This document shows positions 45,485-52,910 of a stretch of 64,000 nucleotides of DNA, piece after piece (position 1 is the stretch's first letter; each line of letters begins with the position of its first letter). The notes beneath the pieces were generated by a model, which saw only the letters and a program-made list of their open reading frames with translations, was not told the origin of the DNA and did no database searches. Source of the DNA: Bacteroidales bacterium (lineage in GTDB: Bacteria; Bacteroidota; Bacteroidia; Bacteroidales; Lentimicrobiaceae). The translations under genes were made by a program, and so were the position numbers. Location of the stretch: NCBI GenBank assembly GCA_016788045.1, contig JAEUTG010000058.1, positions 1 to 64,000 on the forward strand, given 5' to 3'.

Positions 45485-45579
45485 GCCGGCGCCTGATGCA
45501 TTGATTTTTAAAGGCGATCCTGTCCGGCTGAACCCATAATTAACAGAGTATTAACCAGGTTTCCGTGAAAAGCGGAACC
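45485..45579 (+). promoter_or_regulatory. Two hairpins in the rpsA 5' leader
   Basis: Hairpin 1 has nested stems GCCGG/CCGGC (45485-45489/45524-45528) and CGCC/GGCG (45490-45493/45513-45516). Hairpin 2 is GGTTTCCG (45558-45565) with CGGAACC (45573-45579), one bulged base, ending 15 nt before the start codon. Such a leader could let S1 control its own translation as in E. coli, but this is inference from position. Confidence 0.4.
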
Positions 45580-45594
45580 ACAAAGAAGAATTAA

Positions 45595-47703
45595 ATGACA
45601 AACGACGAATTAAACGTCAACGAAGAATTAACCAATGCCGAAGGCGTTTCGGAAGAAGTTACCGCCAAAGCAGAAGAAACCGTTGAAGCAGCTGAAGAAA
45701 CTGTAACAGAAGAAACCGCAGCTGAAGCAGCCGGAGAGGTTGCTGAAGAGGTGAAGGAAGAAGTTGCAGAAGTGGTTGCAGAAGCTACCGAAGAAACAAC
45801 TGCTGAAGTTGCTGAAGAAGTTGTAGAAGAAGCAGCTGCCATTGAAGAAGACGATGAGCCCACGGTTGAGAAGCTGAAAGCTCCGCTGATTGAGCAGATC
45901 TCACTGGAGAATTTCGACTGGGATGCCATTGGTAAAAAGCACGAGAATTATTCAAGCGACGAGCGCACCAAACTCGAGAACCTTTACGACAAAACACTCA
46001 GTTCAATTGTAGAACATGAAGTGATTGACGGAACGGTGGTTGCCATGAACTCACGTGAAGTTGTTGTAAACATCGGATTCAAATCAGACGGTGTTATCCC
46101 CCAATCAGAACTCAGATACAATCCCAATCTCAAAGTTGGAGATAAAATTGAAGTATATGTTGAAAGTCAGGAAGATATGGGTGGCCAGCTTCTGCTTTCA
46201 CACAAAAAAGCCCGGATTCTCCGTTCATGGGAGCGTGTAAACCAGGCTTTCGAAAAAGAAGAAGTTATCAATGGTTACGTAAAATGCCGTACCAAAGGTG
46301 GACTTATCGTGGATGTATTCGGTATTGAAGCCTTCCTTCCTGGTTCACAGATTGATGTTAAACCCATCCGCGACTACGATGTGTATGTTGACAAAGTGAT
46401 GGAATTCAAGGTCGTAAAGATCAATCAGGAATACAAGAATGTTGTTGTTTCGCACAAAGCCCTTATCGAAGACGAGCTTGAGCAGCAGAAAGCCGACATC
46501 ATCAGTAAGCTTGAAAAAGGACAGATTCTTGAAGGTACTGTCAAGAACATCACTTCATACGGTGTATTTATCGATCTTGGAGGTGTTGATGGACTTATCC
46601 ACATTACAGACCTCTCCTGGGGACGTATCAACCATCCTGAAGAAATTGTCCAGCTTGATCAGAAAATCAAGGTTGTTATTCTTGATTTTGATGAAAACAA
46701 GAAGCGTATTGCCCTCGGTCTCAAGCAGCTTACCCCTCATCCATGGGATTCACTCAGCGAAACCGTTAAGGTGGGTGATCAGGTTAAAGGCCGCGTAGTG
46801 GTGATTGCCGATTATGGCGCATTCATCGAAATAGCTCCGGGTGTGGAAGGCCTGATCCACGTTTCAGAAATGTCGTGGTCGCAGCACCTGCGCACCGCTC
46901 AGGACTTCCTGAAGGTTGGCGACGAAGTTGAAGCCGTTATCCTGACCCTTGACCGCGAAGAGCGCAAGATGTCACTCGGTATCAAACAGCTGATTCCTGA
47001 TCCATGGACCAACATCAAGGAGAAATATCCGATCAATTCGAAACACGTGGCTACCGTGCGCAACTTTACCAACTTCGGTATTTTTGTCGAGCTGGAAGAA
47101 GGTGTTGACGGTCTGATTCATATTTCTGACCTTTCCTGGTCGAAGAAAATCAAGCACCCGGCTGAATTTACCAAGATTGGTGAAAAGATTGATGTAATTG
47201 TACTGGATGTGGATGTTGACAACCGCAGGCTGAGCCTCGGTCACAAACAGCTCGAGGAGAACCCCTGGGATGTTTTTGAAACCGTTTTCTCAGTTGGTTC
47301 TGTGCACAAAGGTACCATTACCAGTGCGAGTGACAAGGGAATGGTTGTTGCCCTGCCATACGGAGTTGAAGGTTTTGCACCGCTTCGCCATATCGTGAAG
47401 GAAGACAACACCCAGGCCAAGGTTGATGAAGCTCTTGAGTTCAAGGTAATTGAGTTCTCGAAAGACAACAAGAAAATCATCCTTTCACACAGCCGTATTT
47501 TCCAGGATGCTGCCGCAACCGAGAAGGTTAAAGAAAACGCCAGCAAGGAAAGCGCTGAGAATTCAACCAAACGGGCAGTGAAGAAAATCAAGGATAACCT
47601 TGAGAAAACCACCCTTGGTGACCTCGAAGCCCTGGCCAACCTGAAATCAGATATGGAAGAGTCAGAAAAGGCTGCTGCCAGAAATAAAAAATCTGAAGAA
47701 TAA
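45595..47703 (+). CDS. rpsA: 30S ribosomal protein S1
   Basis: RNA-binding ribosomal protein that helps mRNA bind the 30S subunit. At 702 residues it is longer than E. coli S1 (557) because of an acidic, Ala/Glu/Val-rich N-terminal extension (about 1-85, made of EEVxEE and TAEVAEE-type repeats). Six S1 domains follow (roughly 135-205, 220-285, 305-375, 390-460, 475-550, 565-635), recognised by G-V-D/E-G-L-I-H-x-S/T-D/E-L/M-S-W lines in repeats 3-5; repeats 1, 2 and 6 are more divergent. The C-terminal 60 residues are charged and probably unstructured. It has its own promoter, a structured leader and a strong terminator at 47728. Confidence 0.97.
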   Translation: MTNDELNVNEELTNAEGVSEEVTAKAEETVEAAEETVTEETAAEAAGEVAEEVKEEVAEVVAEATEETTAEVAEEVVEEAAAIEEDDEPTVEKLKAPLIEQISLENFDWDAIGKKHENYSSDERTKLENLYDKTLSSIVEHEVIDGTVVAMNSREVVVNIGFKSDGVIPQSELRYNPNLKVGDKIEVYVESQEDMGGQLLLSHKKARILRSWERVNQAFEKEEVINGYVKCRTKGGLIVDVFGIEAFLPGSQIDVKPIRDYDVYVDKVMEFKVVKINQEYKNVVVSHKALIEDELEQQKADIISKLEKGQILEGTVKNITSYGVFIDLGGVDGLIHITDLSWGRINHPEEIVQLDQKIKVVILDFDENKKRIALGLKQLTPHPWDSLSETVKVGDQVKGRVVVIADYGAFIEIAPGVEGLIHVSEMSWSQHLRTAQDFLKVGDEVEAVILTLDREERKMSLGIKQLIPDPWTNIKEKYPINSKHVATVRNFTNFGIFVELEEGVDGLIHISDLSWSKKIKHPAEFTKIGEKIDVIVLDVDVDNRRLSLGHKQLEENPWDVFETVFSVGSVHKGTITSASDKGMVVALPYGVEGFAPLRHIVKEDNTQAKVDEALEFKVIEFSKDNKKIILSHSRIFQDAAATEKVKENASKESAENSTKRAVKKIKDNLEKTTLGDLEALANLKSDMEESEKAAARNKKSEE

Positions 47704-47726
47704 ATCATTCCTGATTTAATTGTGAG

Positions 47727-47753
47727 AAAATCCCCTGAAAACGGGGATTTTTT
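47727..47753 (+). terminator. rpsA terminator
   Basis: AAATCCCC (47728-47735) pairs with GGGGATTT (47743-47750) around a 7-nt loop, with the T-run continuing to 47753. 24 nt after the stop codon. Confidence 0.85.
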
Positions 47754-47842
47754 CATTTATTATGGTTAGATTTCGCCGTTTTTACGCAATGTACCATCCA
47801 TAGATACTTCAAACCAGCACACCGATTGATCAGCCCGATCCG

Positions 47843-48757
47843 ATGAAAGAGTTCTCCGTCACCATTCTCGGCAGCAGTGCTGCCCTGCCCTACAAAGGCC
47901 GAAACCTGACTTCACAGCTGGTGAATTACGGCGGAAGCCTCTTCCTTATTGATTGCGGGGAAGGGACCCAGATGCAACTGATGAAATACAGGATCCGTTT
48001 CATGCGCATTAACCATATCTTCATCAGTCATCTTCACGGAGATCATTTTTACGGGCTGATCGGTCTGGTTTCGACCTTCCACCTCCTGGGAAGACGTGAG
48101 CCTTTGCATATTTACGGGCCAGCGATGCTGGAAGAGATTATCAGGCTTCAGCTTCAGGCTTCATTAACCAACCTTGTATATCCCATCAGCTTTCATGTTG
48201 TAAATCATAGCGCACCGGTTCAGCTATTCGAAGATGAAAGGATCGTGATTGGGGGTTTCCCGATGCAGCACCGGATCCCGACTACCGGCTTCCTGTTTGC
48301 TGAAAAGGCTTTCCCGAGAAAGATCAACCTGGAAGCCACTGAAACCTACGGGGTACCTTATACATTTTTCGCGGATCTTAAAAGCGGTGCTGATTATGTT
48401 ACGGATAAAGGAGAGACCATTGCCAATGAAGTTCTTACCATCGATCCCGGACAACCAAGGTCATTTGCCAGCTGCTCAGATACCGGTTTTTTCGAAGCAT
48501 TACCCGGATATATCAATGGCTGCGATCTGATGTATCACGAGGCTACCTTCATGAACGACCTGGCTGCTGTTGCGCGCGAGAAAATGCATTCAACTGCTGG
48601 AGATGCTGCCAAAGTTGCGGAACTCGCAAAGGCGGGCCGGCTGCTTATTGGTCATTTTTCGGCAAGGTATGAGAACCTGGGCCTGCTGCTTGATGAAGCA
48701 AGGCGTATATTTCCTGCGACCGAACTGGCCGAAGAGGGAAAAACATATACCCTATAG
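47843..48757 (+). CDS. rnz: Ribonuclease Z
   Basis: Zinc-dependent metallo-beta-lactamase-fold endonuclease that trims the 3' ends of tRNA precursors. At 304 residues it is the short bacterial form. The zinc motif HxHxDH is H63-L-H65-G-D67-H68 in SHLHGDHFYGL. The N-terminal motif LGSSAALPYKGRN, the DCGEGTQ line and the C-terminal YHEATF and GHFSARY motifs are as expected. It lies 140 nt after rpsA and faces the kinase cluster, with converging transcription and no clear terminator between them. Confidence 0.95.
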   Translation: MKEFSVTILGSSAALPYKGRNLTSQLVNYGGSLFLIDCGEGTQMQLMKYRIRFMRINHIFISHLHGDHFYGLIGLVSTFHLLGRREPLHIYGPAMLEEIIRLQLQASLTNLVYPISFHVVNHSAPVQLFEDERIVIGGFPMQHRIPTTGFLFAEKAFPRKINLEATETYGVPYTFFADLKSGADYVTDKGETIANEVLTIDPGQPRSFASCSDTGFFEALPGYINGCDLMYHEATFMNDLAAVAREKMHSTAGDAAKVAELAKAGRLLIGHFSARYENLGLLLDEARRIFPATELAEEGKTYTL

Positions 48758-48808
48758 GGTAAGCGGTGAACAGAAAAACATCCACCTTTCATTGATTACA
48801 GCAGGCTT

Positions 48809-51643
48809 TCAGGCGTAGAGGATATCGGTGAACAGCCTGAGTAGTGTTTTTTTATCGTAAGGCTTGGCCAGATAATGAGAACAGCCATTGGCCAGCAGTT
48901 TCTCCCGGTCGCCCTGCATGGTGTAGCCGGTTACTGCAATGATCGGAACATCTTTATACTGGTCAATAGATCTTACCTGGTTTGCAATGGACATACCATT
49001 GGGGCCGGCGCCCAGATTGATGTCCATAAGAATGGCATCGTATTTCTTCCGCCTGATTTTTTCAAGGGCCACATAGCCGTTTTCAGCCATTTCGGTATTG
49101 CAGAGTTCACGCAGGTATAAAGCAGCCAGGCGGCGGTTAATTTCATTGTCTTCTACGATCAGGATTTCGGGTACCGGACCTCTGCCGAGACGTTGGGTGT
49201 TGATTATCGTGGTATGTTCCTTTTCTGCGACTACCTCTGCATAATCCTGGGCAGCAGCAGGAAGTCCGATGTAGAAGTCAGAACCCTTTCCCGGAACACT
49301 GTCGACCCATAGCCGGGCATTGATGAGGCGGGATATTTTTGTGCACAAGGCCAGGCCAAGGCCGCTGCCTTCAAAAGTGCGGGACATGCCTTCACTCACC
49401 TGCCTGAACTCTTCAAAAATCATTTTGTGATGCTCCGGTGCAATCCCGATTCCGGTGTCGCTCACCCGGATAATAGCTTCCTGCTTGTTTGCATCATTCA
49501 GGTAAGCACTCACCGAAACACCACCGTCGATGGTGAACTTGATGGCATTGTCAAGCAAGTGGTGCAACAGCTGACCCAGCAGTTTCTCGTCTGCAAGCAC
49601 CTGAATGGAAGGAGGCAGGGCTGTGCGGAGATAAATACCTTTGTCGCTGGCTATGGCATGTAAATTCCTGAGTTGAGGAAGAAAGACTGATTTAATACTG
49701 ACTGTGGTGATTTTAAGGCTGTCGATGTTAGCTTCGATGGCCGAGAGGTCCATGATCGAATTAAGGGTCGACATCAGTCGGTTGGCCGATTTGAAGATGG
49801 TGGAAGCCATCACCTTGTAACGGTTATCTTCGAGCTCTTCTGTCAGTATTTCCGAGAATCCGAGAATGCCGGTCATGGGTGTACGCAATTCATGGCTCAT
49901 GTTGGCGAGCAATGAAGATTTGAGGCGGCTCGATTCCTCTGCCTGGTTCTTTGCGCGCAACAGGGCTTCATCACTCCTGATGCGCTGAATGGAAAGCGCG
50001 ATTTGCTCTGAAACGAAAATCAGAATATTTTTTTCATCTTCACCATAAGCAAAATCTCTTGAATACGACTGCAGAACAAGCACTCCAAGGACCTGGCTGT
50101 GTGTGTTAAGCGGGACTCCCAGCCAAGAAACCGGAATTTTTTGTTGCGGGGATATAATGCCCTCAGTCTCCATCAGGTTGATGGCATCGTCGGAAACCAC
50201 GAGGGGGTTACCTGTTTTTAGCACATAGCCAATCAGTCCTTTACTGGCAGATTCTGCATCCGGGGCACCGGCAGGGTCGCTGCAATAGGGGAAATGAATC
50301 TTCGCCTCATTGTCACTGCTCAGGGCTATCAGAAGGTTTGGTGCAGGCATCAGCGAGGCAATGATCTGATGAATGGCCTGCATGAGGTGTTCAAGATTGT
50401 GTTGCGAATGTATCAGCTGTGAGATCTGGAAAGCCGCTGCTTTAAGGCGTTCAGCTTTCCGGGTGCTGGTGACATCCTGAATAATCCCCGACCAGCGATG
50501 GAGATTCCCTTCGTCATTGAATTCAAGATGGGCTTCAGTGTTCAGGTGCCTGGTCTTCCCGCTGGAATCGTTGATCCTGTAGCTGATCTTGTAAGAATCT
50601 TCCCGGTTGCTGATGGCCGATTCTATGGTTGCTTTAACACGTTCAGAATCATCGCTGTGCACCAATTCATAATGATTGATATCACTGATATTGAGCTCCC
50701 TTTCGGGTATGTCACGGATGCCAAGAATTTCGAAAAAGTTCCAGGTATGCACTTTATTGGATTCTCCGAATGTAATGTCCCAGCTTCCGGCTTCAGAAAA
50801 TGCCAGCATCTGGTTAAGCCGTCCATGACTCTGTGCCAAAGCGTTCTCATCAGCACTTGCTTTGGATATATCTCTGATTATTAGAAGAAAGCGATTGTCG
50901 TCAACACAATTAAGCCTGAATTCAAAAGTAAAATTGTGGCTGGATTCAGAGAACTGATCTTCGAATCGTGTGCTACTCCCAGGTCCGGCACTTTTGCAGA
51001 AGGAGGTGAATTGACCTGCTGCCCTTGGCGGAAGGACATCCAGCAGGTTACGTCCCTGCGAGGAAATACCTGAAATGGAAACAGGGAATCCGGAAGCCTG
51101 ATTTACGCCTATAACATTGGCGTCAGAATCAGTGAGCACAACAAGTTCGGGAATACTGGCAAGAATATTTTGATAGTAAGTCAGTAATTCGCTGCCGGTT
51201 TCTTTTAAAAGGGCACGCTGATCATCCGGGGTCTGTTCTATCTCATTATCAAACATTGAATCTGATATGGTATTGAGCGGATAGAGATGGAATAGGCCAA
51301 GCTCAGTACCGTTCTCTTGCTTTACAGTTTCAACGGTGTACTGACACCCTTCAGAGTTTCTCAGGGATTTCAGGCTTTTAACAAAGGCATTTCTGCGCAC
51401 ACTGCCTGCAGAAAAATAATCTTCTTTTCCGATGGTGGTAAGAATGTCAGATATAAGATTACCGGAAATTTCGCTGAACGAAAATCCGGTAAGATGGGTA
51501 AAAGCGCTGTTGATCCCAAGAATAACACCATCCTTACCGGTGATCAGGACCGGAGCAGGATAAATATTTACCCATTCGAATTTTTGGTCGTAAAAAGTAT
51601 CCCCCTCCTTGCGGTTTTCTTTTTCAAACAAACCGGATGTCAT
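48809..51643 (-). CDS. Hybrid histidine kinase, three PAS and one GAF
   Basis: A 944-residue soluble hybrid sensor kinase. Order: PAS1 (about 22-120), PAS2 (about 155-265), PAS3 (about 270-390), GAF (about 395-560), HisKA with phospho-histidine in LLANMSHELRTPMTGI (about 590), HATPase (LLDNAIKFT, DTGIGIA, GSGLGLAL) and C-terminal REC (IVEDNEINRR, LMDINLG, VTGYT, LAKPYD). The domain set resembles the BarA-type hybrid group. No membrane segment, so it senses cytoplasmic signals. It is the last of three kinase genes on the minus strand, 121 nt after the REC-kinase at 51765, and probably shares its operon. Confidence 0.9.
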   Translation of the reverse strand: MTSGLFEKENRKEGDTFYDQKFEWVNIYPAPVLITGKDGVILGINSAFTHLTGFSFSEISGNLISDILTTIGKEDYFSAGSVRRNAFVKSLKSLRNSEGCQYTVETVKQENGTELGLFHLYPLNTISDSMFDNEIEQTPDDQRALLKETGSELLTYYQNILASIPELVVLTDSDANVIGVNQASGFPVSISGISSQGRNLLDVLPPRAAGQFTSFCKSAGPGSSTRFEDQFSESSHNFTFEFRLNCVDDNRFLLIIRDISKASADENALAQSHGRLNQMLAFSEAGSWDITFGESNKVHTWNFFEILGIRDIPERELNISDINHYELVHSDDSERVKATIESAISNREDSYKISYRINDSSGKTRHLNTEAHLEFNDEGNLHRWSGIIQDVTSTRKAERLKAAAFQISQLIHSQHNLEHLMQAIHQIIASLMPAPNLLIALSSDNEAKIHFPYCSDPAGAPDAESASKGLIGYVLKTGNPLVVSDDAINLMETEGIISPQQKIPVSWLGVPLNTHSQVLGVLVLQSYSRDFAYGEDEKNILIFVSEQIALSIQRIRSDEALLRAKNQAEESSRLKSSLLANMSHELRTPMTGILGFSEILTEELEDNRYKVMASTIFKSANRLMSTLNSIMDLSAIEANIDSLKITTVSIKSVFLPQLRNLHAIASDKGIYLRTALPPSIQVLADEKLLGQLLHHLLDNAIKFTIDGGVSVSAYLNDANKQEAIIRVSDTGIGIAPEHHKMIFEEFRQVSEGMSRTFEGSGLGLALCTKISRLINARLWVDSVPGKGSDFYIGLPAAAQDYAEVVAEKEHTTIINTQRLGRGPVPEILIVEDNEINRRLAALYLRELCNTEMAENGYVALEKIRRKKYDAILMDINLGAGPNGMSIANQVRSIDQYKDVPIIAVTGYTMQGDREKLLANGCSHYLAKPYDKKTLLRLFTDILYA

Positions 51644-51764
51644 TGCTAATTGTTTTACTTTAATCCAAAGTGAACTCCCAACCCCACGTAAAAGTAAAGA
51701 AAAAAGAAATTTGCAGCAATATTACATTTTTTTGGCTAATAAATTTTAAAAAAATTGCAAAAGT

Positions 51765-52910
51765 TTAATTCTCAGGGTTTAGCCTTATGTTAAACCTACT
51801 GCCTTTGCCGGGTTCTGAGGTGGCTGAAATACTCCCGCCTGCTTTTTCGATCATCTCTCTGCAAAGCAATAAACCTATACCGGAGCCTGATTCGTTGGCT
51901 GTTCCTGGCGAAGAAGCAACGGAAGTGCCATTGAAAAGGCTTTGCAGTTGCCCGGATGACATACCGATTCCTGAATCGGTAACAGCAATGCATGGGCCTG
52001 CCTCATCCACTGTATAATCTACTGAAACTGTGGAACCTGGGTGGCTGAATTTTCCGGCATTACTCAACAGGTTATAGATCACTACCCTGAGCAGGTCGGG
52101 GTCGGTGTTGAGTGTACAATCTTCCGTTATATTTATGTTGAGCCCGATACATTTCTTGTGGTAATTGATCGATAATGGACTGAAAGTGCTCTTGATCAGA
52201 CCTGTCAGGTTAACACTTTCCGGTTTGTATTCGATCGCATTGGTATTGAGTTTAGCCCAGTTGGTAAGGTTCTGCATCAGGCTGTGTATGTTGTCGGATG
52301 TCTCCTTGATTAGACTGAGCGATTCTTTAAATTCTTCCCTGCTATACGTGTCAAAACACTCAATCATCACGCTAATGAGGGTGATCAGACCGGCAAAAGG
52401 GCTTTTCAGGTCGTGGGTAATTACCGAAAAAAGCTTATTTCTCGTTTCCAGCAGGTTGTCGAGTGCAGCTTTTTGTTTCGCAATCTGATCGCGCGATCGT
52501 TTGAGTTCGATGTGCGTAGATACCCTTACCAGCAGTTCTCCGGCTTTAAACGGTTTGGTAATGTAGTCAACAGCGCCGGCTTTGAAGCCCTTCAGCACAT
52601 CTCCCGAATCGGTTCTGGCAGTAAGGAAGATTACCGGAATGTCCGCGGTTTCAGGATTTCCTTTTAAAAGACCGCTGGTAGTCAAACCATCCATATCCGG
52701 CATGGCAATATCAAGAAGGATGAGGTCGGGGTTTCTTGATGATGCAATTTTTATTGCCTGTGGTCCGGAGCTGGCAACCGCGATCTGGTAACCTTCATCA
52801 CGCAGAATATTGCCAAGCACTGCGAGATTTTCCGGCAGATCATCCACAATCAGGATCAGGGGATCAGAGGCTGTGCTCTTTCCAAACGGGGCAGTTGAAT
52901 CTGTGCTCAT
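51765..52910 (-). CDS. Receiver-histidine kinase protein
   Basis: A 381-residue protein: REC (about 13-125) with LIVDDLPEN, aspartate in LILLDIAMPDMDG and TKPFK, a short coiled coil, HisKA with the histidine in VITHDLKSPFAG (about 165), and HATPase (NLLSNAGKFS, DSGIGMS, GSGIGLLL). It starts inside the stop of the preceding hybrid kinase with a 4-nt ATGA overlap (52907-52910), so translation is coupled. The usual HisKA motif HExxxP is here HDLKSP, the form of the HWE/HisKA_DHp group found in light- and stress-signalling proteins with an N-terminal receiver. It may take phosphate from the upstream kinase and pass it on. Confidence 0.9.
   Translation of the reverse strand: MSTDSTAPFGKSTASDPLILIVDDLPENLAVLGNILRDEGYQIAVASSGPQAIKIASSRNPDLILLDIAMPDMDGLTTSGLLKGNPETADIPVIFLTARTDSGDVLKGFKAGAVDYITKPFKAGELLVRVSTHIELKRSRDQIAKQKAALDNLLETRNKLFSVITHDLKSPFAGLITLISVMIECFDTYSREEFKESLSLIKETSDNIHSLMQNLTNWAKLNTNAIEYKPESVNLTGLIKSTFSPLSINYHKKCIGLNINITEDCTLNTDPDLLRVVIYNLLSNAGKFSHPGSTVSVDYTVDEAGPCIAVTDSGIGMSSGQLQSLFNGTSVASSPGTANESGSGIGLLLCREMIEKAGGSISATSEPGKGSRFNIRLNPEN

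Noticed and set aside
45591..45929. 112-codon Ser/Ala-rich minus-strand frame
   Set aside because: Shadow of the repetitive Glu/Ala/Val codons of the rpsA N-terminus on the other strand.
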